Shown: positions 8,322-16,594 of the stretch, one piece after another
Layout: every line of letters begins with the position of its first letter
Position numbering within the stretch: position 1 is the stretch's first letter
Assembly (NCBI GenBank): GCA_036278755.1
Contig: DASUKL010000117.1
Coordinates: forward strand, 1 to 63,362
Length of the DNA: 63,362 nucleotides
From: DASUKL01 sp036278755
GTDB taxonomy: Bacteria; Chloroflexota; Limnocylindria; Limnocylindrales; CSP1-4
Direction: 5' to 3'
Translations under genes and position numbers: made by a program
Notes under the pieces: model-generated
Database searches by the model: none
The model's input: the letters and a program-made list of their open reading frames with translations, nothing else
Told to the model about the DNA's origin: nothing

Positions 8322-9335
8322 ATGAACCCGCTCGCCCTCATCATCGCCCTCGTCGCAGGCTGTGCGGTGCTGCTCATCTTCGTGGGCCTGGCCAACTCGG
8401 GTGGCAGCTCGGTCGAGAAGCGCCTCGAGCAGCTGACCAGCGGTGGATCAGGCGGCCAGGCCGCCGGGGCAACGGGCACGGCTACGATGGCCGAGTTGCT
8501 GGCCAACTCGGCCGCCCTGGCCAACCTGAACAAGGTCGTCGAGCAGCGCGACTTCGGCGCCAACCTGGCCCGTGACCTGGCCCGCGCCGACCTGCGCCTG
8601 AAGACCAGCGAGTTCCTCGCCATCTGGGGCGCCAGCATCGTCGGCCTGCCGATCCTGTGCCTGATCCTCAGCCCCTTCCTTGGCTCGTTGGGCAGCCCGA
8701 TCATCCTGCTCGTGGCGGCCATCGCCGGCTTCGTCCTGCCGCGCTTCTGGCTCAACCACCGCAAGGCGGCCCGGCTCAAGGCCTTCAACTCCCATCTGGC
8801 CGACACCATCACCCTCATCGCCAACGCCCTGCGCGCCGGCTCGTCGTTCCTGCAGGCCGTGGAGATGGTCGTGCGCGAGACCCAACCCCCCGTCTCCACG
8901 GAGTTCGGCCGAGTCATCCGCGAAGTGAACCTGGGCCTGCCGTTCGAGGACGCCCTGAATAACATGGTCCGCCGGGTCCGCTCCGACGACCTGGAGTTGA
9001 TGGCCACGGCCATCAACATCCAGCACCAGGTGGGCGGCAACCTGGCCGAGATCCTCGACTCGATCGCCTACACCATCCGGGAGCGGGTCCGCATCCAGGG
9101 CGAGATCAAGACCCTCACCGCCCAACAGCGGCTGTCCGGCTACGTCGTCGGCTTCCTGCCCATCGGCCTGGTCGGCATCCTGTTCCTCATCGCCCCCCAC
9201 TTCATGGATCCCATGTTCCGCAAGCCCCCGGAGTTCCTGGGCCTGCCCATGGGGCTCGTCATCCTCTTCATCGGCGGCCTCTCGATGGTCTTCGGCTTCA
9301 TGGCCATCCGGCGCATCGTCGACATCGAGGTCTGA
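8322..9335 (+). CDS. tadB: Tad pilus platform protein TadB
   Basis: This 337-residue membrane protein has an N-terminal helix, a central pair of helices (about residues 105-140) and a T2SSF domain (LADTITLIANALRAGSSFLQ through GGNLAEILDSIAYTIRER), ending in two more helices. This is the platform on which the CpaF ATPase acts. AGGAGG precedes ATG 8322. tadC follows after 3 nt, as in most Tad loci. Confidence 0.92.
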   Translation: MNPLALIIALVAGCAVLLIFVGLANSGGSSVEKRLEQLTSGGSGGQAAGATGTATMAELLANSAALANLNKVVEQRDFGANLARDLARADLRLKTSEFLAIWGASIVGLPILCLILSPFLGSLGSPIILLVAAIAGFVLPRFWLNHRKAARLKAFNSHLADTITLIANALRAGSSFLQAVEMVVRETQPPVSTEFGRVIREVNLGLPFEDALNNMVRRVRSDDLELMATAINIQHQVGGNLAEILDSIAYTIRERVRIQGEIKTLTAQQRLSGYVVGFLPIGLVGILFLIAPHFMDPMFRKPPEFLGLPMGLVILFIGGLSMVFGFMAIRRIVDIEV

Positions 9336-9338
9336 CTC

Positions 9339-10256
9339 ATGTTGCCCATCGTCCTGGCCGCCATCGCCGCGATCGCCATCCTCCTGATCTTCCTGGGCCT
9401 GGCCGGCAGCGGGCCGGTCGACCCGGTCCAAGCCCGCCTCACCCAGCTCGGCTCGATGCAGGCCCGCAACCTCGAGGAGCTAGAGCTCCAGGCACCCGTC
9501 CTCGAACGCACCCTGCGTCCGGCCGCCCAGCGCCTCTCGGCCCTCGTCCAGCGCATCACCAGCCCGGCCCAGGCCAACCGGACCGAGCACAAGCTGGCCA
9601 TGGCCGGCAATCCGGGCGGCATGCGGACGAGCGAGTTCCTGGGCCTCAAGGCCGTCGTGGCCATCCTCGTCTTCGCCGTCGCCTTCCTGGTCTTCGGGGT
9701 CTCCAGCGGCCAGATCACCCAGGGCCTCATCTTCGGCGTCCTGCTCGGCGCCCTGGGCTTCTTCGCCCCCGAGTTCTGGCTCAGCCGGCGCATCCGGGCC
9801 CGCCAGAAGGCCATCCTTCTCGGCGTCCCCGACACGCTCGACCTGCTGACGATCTCGGTCCGAGCTGGCCTCGGCTTCGACGCCGCCCTGGCCAAGGTCG
9901 TGGAGAAGGAGGTCGGGCCGCTGGCCGACGAGTTCCGGCGGGCCCTGGCCGAGATCCGGGTCGGCAAGACGCGCCGCGAGGCGCTGCGCGACATCGTCCC
10001 CCGGACGGAGGTGCCGGCCCTCACGAACTTCATCGGAGCCATCATCCAGGCCGAGCAGCTGGGCGTCTCGATCAGCAAGGTGCTCCAAGTCCAGTCCGAG
10101 CAGCTCCGCATCGAGCGCCGTCAGCGAGCCGAGGAGTCCGCCGCCAAGGCGCCCATCAAGATGCTGTTCCCGCTCGTCGGCTGCATCTTCCCCTCGCTGT
10201 TCATCGTCATCCTCGGGCCGGCCATCATCCTCCTGATGACCAACCTGAAGACCTAG
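9339..10256 (+). CDS. tadC: Tad pilus platform protein TadC
   Basis: This 305-residue paralogue of TadB has an N-terminal helix, a central helix pair (about residues 105-145) and a T2SSF core (VPDTLDLLTISVRAGLGFDAAL, then FIGAIIQAEQLGVSISKVL), with a C-terminal membrane anchor. It pairs with TadB in the inner-membrane platform. It is the last Tad gene of the run. No prepilin peptidase, TadD or TadE/F is found next to it. Confidence 0.92.
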   Translation: MLPIVLAAIAAIAILLIFLGLAGSGPVDPVQARLTQLGSMQARNLEELELQAPVLERTLRPAAQRLSALVQRITSPAQANRTEHKLAMAGNPGGMRTSEFLGLKAVVAILVFAVAFLVFGVSSGQITQGLIFGVLLGALGFFAPEFWLSRRIRARQKAILLGVPDTLDLLTISVRAGLGFDAALAKVVEKEVGPLADEFRRALAEIRVGKTRREALRDIVPRTEVPALTNFIGAIIQAEQLGVSISKVLQVQSEQLRIERRQRAEESAAKAPIKMLFPLVGCIFPSLFIVILGPAIILLMTNLKT

Positions 10257-10283
10257 CTCCGGTCCAGCCGCCGCCCACCGCTC

Positions 10284-10688
10284 GTGAGGGCGCCGTACGT
10301 CGAGATCCGCAACGTCACCCGCTCGTCCATCGTGGCCGGGCGGGTGAGCGTCGCCGATACGTTCTGGACCCGCTTCCTGGGCCTCATGGGCCGACCCGAA
10401 CTCGAGCCCGGAGAAGGCCTCTGGCTGACCGGCGTGAATAACATCCATATGCTGTTCATGCGTTTCCCTATCGATTGCGCCTTCCTCGGCCCGGCCGACG
10501 TGGACGGCCCCCGCGTCGTCGTCGCCGTGCGCCACCGCCTGGCCCCTTGGCGCGGTGTGGTGTGGTACGTCCGCGGCGCCGCCGGGGTGGTCGAGCTGCC
10601 GGCAGGCAGTCTGGCCAAGAGCGGCACGGTCGTCGGTGATCGGCTGCTCCTGACCATCCCTGGGGCACCTGTCGACCAGCGACCCTGA
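10284..10688 (+). CDS. DUF192 (UPF0127) family protein
   Basis: This 134-residue protein has the DUF192 core: FWTRFLGLMGRPELEPGEGL, NNIHMLFMRFPIDCAFL, and a VELPAGSLAKSGTVVGD tail. The family is small, often exported or fused to other domains, and its biochemical role is unknown. No signal peptide is seen here. GTG start 27 nt after tadC; Chloroflexota-type Tad loci sometimes carry this gene at the end, but a pilus role is not shown. Confidence 0.8.
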   Translation: MRAPYVEIRNVTRSSIVAGRVSVADTFWTRFLGLMGRPELEPGEGLWLTGVNNIHMLFMRFPIDCAFLGPADVDGPRVVVAVRHRLAPWRGVVWYVRGAAGVVELPAGSLAKSGTVVGDRLLLTIPGAPVDQRP

Positions 10689-10695
10689 GCGGCCG

Positions 10696-12243
10696 ATGAG
10701 CCGCTCGCTCCTAGGCCCCGCCGGCCTCGTCTGGGGCGCCCTGGGCCTGCTCGGTCTGTGGTTGCTGGCTGTCCCGGCGACGGATCCGGACTTCGGCTGG
10801 CATGTGGCCAACGGGCGGCACGTTCTCGACGGGGTGCTGTTCGCGGCTCGCGATGTCTACTCGTGGACGGCTCCCGGCGCGACCTGGATCGCCCACGAAT
10901 GGGGCAGCGAGTGGGTCATGGCGGGACTGGAGGACAGCCTCGGTCCGACGGCCGTCAGCCTGGCCGCGGCCCTCATGGCCCTGGCTGGCCTGGGGCTCGT
11001 AGGCTCCCGTCTCGTCGGTCGCGGCTTCTCCCTGGCCAGTGCCGCCGGAGCGACCCTGCTGGCCCTGCTGACGTGCCTGGTCTCGGCCACCACCCGGCCG
11101 CTGGTCATGGAGGTCTTCGGTCTTGGCGCCAGCCTGTGGCTGTGGCAGGCCTACCGCGACGGCCGCCTCTCGGACCGCCGCCTGGCCGTGGCGGCGGGCC
11201 TGCTGATGCTGCTGTGGGCCAACACCCACGGCTCCTATCCCCTCGAGGTCGCCGTCTGGTTGGCCGGCGCGGCTGAGTCGTTCGTCGGCGGCCGGCGGCG
11301 CCGGGCGGCCAGGCTGGTCGCCCTGTCAGGGGTCTGTGCCATCGTGGCCTGCCTGAACCCCTTCGGGCCCCGCCTGTGGGCCTACTCCATCGAGGCCCTC
11401 CAGGGCAGCCGGCTGGATCTCATCCAGGAGTGGGCCAGCCCCGACTTCCGAGCCTCCGAGTGGTGGCCACTCCTGCTCCTGATCGTCCTGGCCCTGGGCG
11501 GAACCGTCGTGATCCTGCACCGAGCTCGAGCCGATGGCCTGACGTCGCTGAGCCCCTGGGTGGCCGACGTGGGCCTCGCTGGGGTGGGCATCCTCGCCGC
11601 CCTCCACTCGGGCCGCCACGTCATCATCGCCGCGCCGACCGCAGCGCCACTCGTAGCCACGGCGCTCACCGCCGCTCAGTCACGATGGAAACGATCGGAG
11701 GCGGCCGGCTCGGAGGTCCATCCGCGCCTGAACTTGGCCCTCCTCGTCTTGGGCGGCCTGCTCACCGTCGGGGCACTGTGGCTGAAGGTCGGCCCCATCG
11801 CCCAGACGACCGCCCGTGAGGCGACATATCCCGTGGCCGCCCTGCCGGCCCTGGATGTGGCCGTCTGCGCCGACGGGCCCCGGCTCGACCTGCTCAACGA
11901 GTTCGGCTGGGGCGGATATCTGACCCAGGTGCGGCCGGGCGCGCGTATCTTCATCGACGGCCGGGTGGAAGTCTACGGCGATGCCCAAGTCGCCCGGTAC
12001 GCCCTCCTCATGGCCGCAGCCCCTGGCTGGCAGGAGGCGCTGGACGGGGTCGGCGTGCAGACGGCCCTCATCCGCGCGGACAGCGCCCTGGCTCCGGCCC
12101 TCCGCCAGGCGGGTTGGATCACCCGCTACGCGGACGACCTGGCCACGTTGCTCGTCAGGCCCGGCTCGCCGGCAGCCGATCCGCCTGCCCGCTGCGCGGC
12201 CGCCAGTGGGGCCCAGGCGCCGGCAAGGGCCACCAGCGGATAG
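10696..12243 (+). CDS. Large polytopic membrane protein, glycosyltransferase-like
   Basis: This 515-residue protein has roughly 10-12 hydrophobic segments and a soluble C-terminal part of about 130 residues. Early in the protein, the loop DPDFGWHVANGRHVL contains two acidic residues after the first helix, as in GT-C-fold lipid-linked sugar transferases. I do not recognise a precise family. It starts 7 nt after DUF192. Its last 118 bases overlap, in antisense, the 3' end of the next gene on the - strand. Confidence 0.6.
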   Translation: MSRSLLGPAGLVWGALGLLGLWLLAVPATDPDFGWHVANGRHVLDGVLFAARDVYSWTAPGATWIAHEWGSEWVMAGLEDSLGPTAVSLAAALMALAGLGLVGSRLVGRGFSLASAAGATLLALLTCLVSATTRPLVMEVFGLGASLWLWQAYRDGRLSDRRLAVAAGLLMLLWANTHGSYPLEVAVWLAGAAESFVGGRRRRAARLVALSGVCAIVACLNPFGPRLWAYSIEALQGSRLDLIQEWASPDFRASEWWPLLLLIVLALGGTVVILHRARADGLTSLSPWVADVGLAGVGILAALHSGRHVIIAAPTAAPLVATALTAAQSRWKRSEAAGSEVHPRLNLALLVLGGLLTVGALWLKVGPIAQTTAREATYPVAALPALDVAVCADGPRLDLLNEFGWGGYLTQVRPGARIFIDGRVEVYGDAQVARYALLMAAAPGWQEALDGVGVQTALIRADSALAPALRQAGWITRYADDLATLLVRPGSPAADPPARCAAASGAQAPARATSG

Positions 12244-13256
12244 GCCTCGAAGGGCAACCAGGCCAGCAGCGGCAGGGCCAGTGCCCACCAGCGACCCCGT
12301 TCGGCCAGGAACGCTGCGGGGATGGCCAAGAGCATGAGGTAGTGGTCCCAGATCACCGGTGAGGCCAGGAGGCTCGCCCCGACCGCCACGGCGAACGTCA
12401 GGTCTGGGTCGCCGATGCGCCAGGCCACGACGATGGCCGCGAGGGCGATGACGATGGCCACGACGGTGACGACCGTGAGGACGGGACCAGCAAGGCCGAA
12501 GGCGTCGGCCACCCCGACCAGAGCCCCGTTGTGGGGCGCGCCGGCGAAACGAACGTTGCCGAGCACCCGCAGGAAGTCGACGAAGGCGCCAGGGCCGGTC
12601 ACGACGGCGGTCAGGACGATGAGCACGATCCCGCCCAAGACGGTCCAGGCGATGGAGCGCCAAGCACGCCACAGGGCCCGACCGGCCAGGACCGTGGCCA
12701 GGTACGGGCGGATGGAGAGACTGAGGGCCAGGGCCAGTCCTCCGGCCAGTCCCTGCGGTCGGCGCCAGGCCACGACCAAGGCGCAGAGCAGGAGGGCATT
12801 GACGCTGCCGAGGTTGATGTCGCTGAGGAAGGCCAGGCTGAGCGTCGTCACCCCGAACGTGGCCAGGCGGACCGTGGTCCGGACGGGCAGCAGGGCGCAA
12901 CCGAGGGCGGTGAAGAGCAGGTTGAAGGCCAACCAGACCAGGGCCGCGCCGTCGAGCCCCAGGTTGGTCAGGGGCACGAGCAGCGTGGCGAAGACCGGCG
13001 CGTAGCCGTAGTACTGGTCGCCCTGGGTATACGGCCCGGCGAGGTTGATGGCCAGGTAGGGCGAGGCCCCGTCGCTGATGCGCTGCGCGGCACCGAGGTA
13101 GGGCTTGAAGTCGAAGGCCCACCCGCGGCTGCCCACGAGAATCGGCACGGCCAGCACGGTCAGCAGCACGCCGGCCGCGGCCAGGGCCAGCGACAGGACG
13201 AGCGTCCGATCCAGGCCGGCGCGGCGCCCCCCGGGCGAGCGAGGCAGGATGCCCAT
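12126..13256 (-). CDS. GT87 (DUF2029) membrane glycosyltransferase
   Basis: This 376-residue protein has about ten membrane helices. After the first helix comes DFKPYLGAAQRISDGASPYL, typical of GT87 mannosyltransferases that use polyprenyl-phosphate sugars. NAPHNGAL-like and SPVIWDHYLM loops also fit. ATG 13256 is chosen over the much longer open frame because TATCAT sits just upstream and the preceding residues are low-quality Arg/Ser-rich. It converges on, and overlaps, the 10696 gene. Confidence 0.75.
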   Translation of the reverse strand: MGILPRSPGGRRAGLDRTLVLSLALAAAGVLLTVLAVPILVGSRGWAFDFKPYLGAAQRISDGASPYLAINLAGPYTQGDQYYGYAPVFATLLVPLTNLGLDGAALVWLAFNLLFTALGCALLPVRTTVRLATFGVTTLSLAFLSDINLGSVNALLLCALVVAWRRPQGLAGGLALALSLSIRPYLATVLAGRALWRAWRSIAWTVLGGIVLIVLTAVVTGPGAFVDFLRVLGNVRFAGAPHNGALVGVADAFGLAGPVLTVVTVVAIVIALAAIVVAWRIGDPDLTFAVAVGASLLASPVIWDHYLMLLAIPAAFLAERGRWWALALPLLAWLPFEAYPLVALAGAWAPLAAAQRAGGSAAGEPGLTSNVARSSA

Positions 13257-13264
13257 GGCCCCGG

Positions 13265-13270
13265 ATGATA
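13265..13270 (-). promoter_or_regulatory. -10 TATCAT of the GT87 gene
   Basis: Reads TATCAT on the - strand, 8 nt before the ATG at 13256, with no Shine-Dalgarno between. A leaderless start is likely. Confidence 0.45.
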
Positions 13271-13413
13271 CGTGGCCCATCCCGCACCAAGCTGCCGCAG
13301 AGCGGTGCTCACCCGCCACCGGAACCGGGGTCGTGCTGCGCCAGGAGGGCGCGAAGCCGGATCGCATGCGGCGCGAAGCCCGAGCGAAGCGCCGCCCGCC
13401 AGACTGGTCGCCG

Positions 13414-14067
13414 ATGGCTGCGCTGCTCGACCTGTTGCTGCCGCCCACCTGCCCCGGTTGCGGCCGGGAGGGCGTGCTCCTCTGCCCTGACTGCGCGGCG
13501 CCGTTGCGTCGGCGCCTTGGTGAGCCGGGCGGCGTGCCCTTGGGCCTGCCCGCGAGCCTGCCGCCAGGCATCCTCCAGTTCGAGTTCTGCGCCATGTACG
13601 GCGGGCCGGTGCGGGCCGCGCTCCATGCCCTCAAGTACCGCGGCGCCAAGGCGCTGGCTCAGCCCCTGGGCCAGGCCCTCGCGGCGCGTTGGGCCGTGGC
13701 CGGGCTGGGCGGCGAGGTGCTCGTCCACGTGCCCGTCCATCGCGAGCGGCTCCGCGACCGCGGCTACGACCAGGCCCAGCTCCTGAGCGTCGTGGCCGCA
13801 GGCCACCTGCGTCTGCCGGCCGTGGCCGGTCTGGAGCGGGCCCAGGCCACCACCGCGCAGCATGCCCTGGACCGCGGGGCTCGAGCGCGGAACGTGGGCC
13901 ATGCCTTCATCGTGCCGGCCGCGGCGCTGCCCGCGGTCCGTGATCGCTGGGTCGTCGTCGTGGACGACATCCTGACCACCGGCGCGACCCTCTCCGCGGC
14001 GGCCCAGGCTCTCCTGGCCGGTGGAGCGTCGGCCGTCTCCGGCCTGGTCGTGGCTCGGGATCGCTGA
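13414..14067 (+). CDS. comF: ComF family amidophosphoribosyltransferase-like protein
   Basis: This 217-residue protein has an N-terminal zinc-ribbon-like CPGCGREGVLLCPDC and a C-terminal phosphoribosyltransferase fold with the PRPP loop VVVVDDILTTGAT. ComF proteins are linked to DNA uptake. RGYDQAQLL and QHALDRGARARNV are the usual conserved blocks. ATG 13414 gives the family-like N-terminus LLDLLLPPTCPGCG; ATG 13366 is possible. It is followed by hpf, the same comF-hpf pairing known in Firmicutes (comFC-yvyD). Confidence 0.85.
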   Translation: MAALLDLLLPPTCPGCGREGVLLCPDCAAPLRRRLGEPGGVPLGLPASLPPGILQFEFCAMYGGPVRAALHALKYRGAKALAQPLGQALAARWAVAGLGGEVLVHVPVHRERLRDRGYDQAQLLSVVAAGHLRLPAVAGLERAQATTAQHALDRGARARNVGHAFIVPAAALPAVRDRWVVVVDDILTTGATLSAAAQALLAGGASAVSGLVVARDR

Positions 14068-14097
14068 GCTCCAGGAGGGCTGGATGGGCCCGGGGCC

Positions 14098-14103
14098 TAG
14101 AAT
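14098..14103 (+). promoter_or_regulatory. -10 TAGAAT of hpf
   Basis: TAGAAT sits 19 nt before the hpf start, with AGGAGG at 14111-14116 in between. No clear -35 is seen. Confidence 0.45.
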
Positions 14104-14122
14104 CGGTGCTAGGAGGGTCGCC

Positions 14123-14734
14123 ATGCGGACCATCGTCAGAGGCAGGAATCAGGAAGTCCCGGAGGCTGATCGGCAGTACGCCGAGCGCAAGATGGCACGG
14201 CTGGAGCGGCTGCTCGACGACCGCTCGGAGGCCGTGGTCGAGCTCTCCCGGCAGAACCACCGCAGCGCCGATCAGCGCAGCCTGGCCGAGGTCTCGCTGG
14301 ACATCGACGGCCGGCTGCTGCGCGGCATGGCCCGAGCGGCGACGTATCGAGCGGCGCTCGACGAGGTCGTGGACAAGCTCGAGCGGCGGGCGGTGGGCTA
14401 CAAGCAGAAGCCGCGCACGAAGGCCAACCTGAACGAGGCCCGGGACATCCTGCGCACGATCGCCGACGGCACCGCGGAGCCCGGCTCCGGCGAGCGACCG
14501 GCGGTGGCCAAGGTCAAGCGCTTCGCCATCCAGCCCATGTTCGAGGAGGACGCCATCGCCGCGATGGAGGAGCTGGGGCATCGGTTCTACGTGTTCGTGA
14601 ACGCCGAGAACGAGCGCCTGGCCGTGCTCTACGCTCGGCGCGATGGTGACTACGGGCTGATCGAGCCCACGGTCGGCGGTTCGTACGCGCCCGACCTGCC
14701 CTTCGAGCCGAGCGGCCAGGCGACGGATCGGTGA
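14123..14734 (+). CDS. hpf: Long-form ribosome hibernation promoting factor
   Basis: This 203-residue protein has an N-terminal S30AE/HPF domain (residues about 1-100, ending in KLERRAVGYKQK) and a C-terminal S30AE dimerisation domain (VKRFAIQPMFEEDAIAAMEELGHRFYVF). The two-domain form joins 70S ribosomes into inactive 100S dimers in slow-growing cells. ATG 14123 has AGGAGG 7 nt upstream; the longer frame is a read-through from comF. Confidence 0.93.
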   Translation: MRTIVRGRNQEVPEADRQYAERKMARLERLLDDRSEAVVELSRQNHRSADQRSLAEVSLDIDGRLLRGMARAATYRAALDEVVDKLERRAVGYKQKPRTKANLNEARDILRTIADGTAEPGSGERPAVAKVKRFAIQPMFEEDAIAAMEELGHRFYVFVNAENERLAVLYARRDGDYGLIEPTVGGSYAPDLPFEPSGQATDR

Positions 14735-14744
14735 GCGGGCCGCG

Positions 14745-15743
14745 GTGACCCGCGGGGGCGCCGGAGGGGGCCACGGAGGCGGAGCCGGGTCCAGCGTTCG
14801 GGGCGGCCTGGACGGCCGGCGCATCGGTGCCCACCTGGCCTTCGCCAAGGGGGGCATGCTGAAGGCCGCCGAGCGCACCCGGGCGATCGGGGCCACGACC
14901 GTCCAGGTCTTCGCAGACAACCCCACCGCCTGGCGCCGGCGCAACGGCCTGCCGGACGAGCTGCCGGCCTTCCGGGAGCGGTTGCTCGAGCTGGACGTCG
15001 TCCCCACGGCCATCCACGCCGCCTACATCGTCAACCTCGCCGGGCCGGAGGACGGCACCGACTTCTGGGCCCGATCGATCGACGTCCTGGCCGCCGAGCT
15101 GGGGATGGGGGTGGCCTACGGGGCGGCCATCGTCAACGTCCACGCCGGGTCGCACCGGGGCCAGGGCCGCGAGGCCGGCCTGCGGCAGTTGGGCCGGGGC
15201 ATCGCCAGGGCCATCGACGCGGCCGACCTGCCGGCCGGGGGCGGCCCACGGCTGGTCGTCGAGAATTCGGCCGGCGGCGGCGACACGTTGGGCGACACCG
15301 TGGAGGACCTGGCCGCGATCCTGGGATCGGCCGTCCGGGCGGGGGCGGAGGCGGACCGACTGGCCTTCTGTCTCGACACGGCCCACCTCTGGGGGGCCGG
15401 GGTGGACCTGCGCGACGCTGCGGCCCTCGACGGCCTGCTCCAGCGCTTCGACGACCTGGTGGGCCCCGAACGCCTGGCCCTCATCCACCTCAACGACTCT
15501 CGGTCCACCCTGGGCTCCCGGTCCGACCGGCATCAGCACGTGGGCGCGGGCGCCATCGGCGCAGCGGGCCTGGGCGCCGTGGTGCGCCACCCGCGCCTGG
15601 CGGACGTCCCGATGATCCTCGAGACACCCGGCATGGATGAGGGTTACGACGCCATCAACATGGAGCGGGTGCGGCTCCTGTTGGCCGGCCAGCCGCTGCC
15701 CGAGCTGCCGCCCGAGGCCTTCGAGCTGCGCCGCTCCCGCTGA
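14745..15743 (+). CDS. nfo: Endonuclease IV (AP endonuclease family 2)
   Basis: This 332-residue enzyme would cut DNA at abasic sites in base excision repair. All nine metal ligands of the family can be placed: His in IHAAY, His in NVHAGS, Glu in VVENSAG, Asp and His in CLDTAHLW, His in LIHLND, Asp and His in SDRHQHVG, Glu in ILETPG. The N-terminus is Gly-rich and about 25 residues longer than usual, so GTG 14745 may be slightly too early. It starts 10 nt after hpf and is probably co-transcribed. Confidence 0.92.
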   Translation: MTRGGAGGGHGGGAGSSVRGGLDGRRIGAHLAFAKGGMLKAAERTRAIGATTVQVFADNPTAWRRRNGLPDELPAFRERLLELDVVPTAIHAAYIVNLAGPEDGTDFWARSIDVLAAELGMGVAYGAAIVNVHAGSHRGQGREAGLRQLGRGIARAIDAADLPAGGGPRLVVENSAGGGDTLGDTVEDLAAILGSAVRAGAEADRLAFCLDTAHLWGAGVDLRDAAALDGLLQRFDDLVGPERLALIHLNDSRSTLGSRSDRHQHVGAGAIGAAGLGAVVRHPRLADVPMILETPGMDEGYDAINMERVRLLLAGQPLPELPPEAFELRRSR

Positions 15744-15806
15744 GTCACCGGCCTGGGCGGAGCGGAGGGCTGGCGGGCCGTGGGGTGGGGTCGAGCGCGC
15801 GGGTTC

Positions 15807-15896
15807 GGTACCGCTCGGCTGGTACCTCCTGGCTATATCGGGTGCAAGGTCCTCGGCCGATGATGCCTGCGTCGGATCGCCCCCGAGCGAGGTACC
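15807..15896 (+). promoter_or_regulatory. Candidate promoter and GGTACC operator sites for the XRE gene
   Basis: GGTACC palindromes occur at 15807-15812, 15821-15826 and 15891-15896. A -10-like TATATC lies at 15834-15839 between the second and third. Two sites 14 bp apart upstream of the -10 and one just before the coding start would suit autoregulation by the helix-turn-helix protein, but binding is inferred. Confidence 0.35.
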
Positions 15897-15904
15897 CACA
15901 GCGC

Positions 15905-16327
15905 ATGAGCGTCCAGAACGGCCGCGCTTTCAACGAATGGCTACGAGCTCAGCTCAAGGCCAAGAAGATGTCTCAGCGCCAGCTCGCCCAGCAGTCCGGC
16001 GTCGATCATTCGACGATCTCCCGGCTCATCCGGGGCGATCGGACTCCGTCGCTGGGCACCGCCACCAAGCTGGCCCGTGGCCTGCGCGAGATCCACGATG
16101 AGGCCGAAACGCCCCAGTACTTCGGTCTGGTCGGCGCGACCGCGGCCAATCCCACGGCCCGCGTCGAGTACTCGCTGCGGGCCGACGAGTTCCTGACCGA
16201 GGCGCAGGTGCGCCAGGTCATGGAGTACTACCTGGCCGTCCGGATGCGACGCCTGGGGGCCCGCCCTGCCGCGGCCGTCGGCGTCGGCGCGACGGCGTCC
16301 CTGACCCGCTTCCCGAAGCGCAACTAG
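15905..16327 (+). CDS. XRE-family transcriptional regulator
   Basis: This 140-residue protein has a Cro/CI helix-turn-helix near residues 10-65 (KKMSQRQLAQQSGVDHSTIS, then RLIRGDRTPSLGTATKLARGL). The C-terminal half (VEYSLRADEFLTEAQVRQVMEYYLAV) is not a known ligand domain to me. ATG 15905 places the HTH close to the N-terminus; ATG 15860 or 15863 are alternatives. It is a lone gene, followed by structured non-coding DNA. Confidence 0.82.
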   Translation: MSVQNGRAFNEWLRAQLKAKKMSQRQLAQQSGVDHSTISRLIRGDRTPSLGTATKLARGLREIHDEAETPQYFGLVGATAANPTARVEYSLRADEFLTEAQVRQVMEYYLAVRMRRLGARPAAAVGVGATASLTRFPKRN

Positions 16328-16349
16328 GGCCAGGATCGGCCGGCCTAGC

Positions 16350-16522
16350 GCCGGCGAGATGCCGGCCGAGAGCCGGCGATCGTGTCGGCCAAGAGGCCGC
16401 GGAAACGCTCCGGCCGAGAGGCCGCTGAACGACGAACACACCACCCACGGGGCACGACCCGATGTCCTCCCATCGGGTCTCGGGGAACGATGAAAGCCGG
16501 TCGAGAGGCCGGCTTTCATCGT
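16350..16522 (+). repeat. Cluster of GGCC-GAGA-GGCC hairpin units
   Basis: In the 267-bp gap after the XRE gene, short inverted repeats recur: GCCGGC repeated three times at 5-nt spacing (about 16350-16377), CGGCCAAGAGGCCG (16386-16399), CGGCCGAGAGGCCG (16411-16424), a 9-bp stem at 16456-16464/16471-16479 with loop TCCTCC, and a final long stem closed by GAGA (16487-16522). Several have GNRA-type loops. This could be a structured 3' UTR or small RNA. No open frame here looks coding. Confidence 0.5.
16487..16522. terminator. Bidirectional terminator-like hairpin
   Basis: Arms 16487-16500 and 16509-16522 are perfectly complementary for 14 bp. Pairing continues inward by two more pairs (one G-U) to leave a GAGA tetraloop. 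The stem carries AAA/TTT near its base. It lies between the convergent XRE and AHSA1 genes and could stop transcription from both sides. Confidence 0.65.
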
Positions 16523-16594
16523 CTCCGGCGAGCTGCAGGCGTTGCGAGGCAGCTGCTAAGGGAGCCCGTCCGCGATGCGCCCAGCAGGCGAGGC

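Noticed and set aside
13257..13649. Upstream 131 residues of the GT87 frame
   Set aside because: They run through comF coding DNA on the opposite strand and are Arg/Pro-rich without helices.
14021..14122. Longer N-terminus of HPF
   Set aside because: It overlaps comF and lacks similarity to the S30AE start; AGGAGG precedes ATG 14123.
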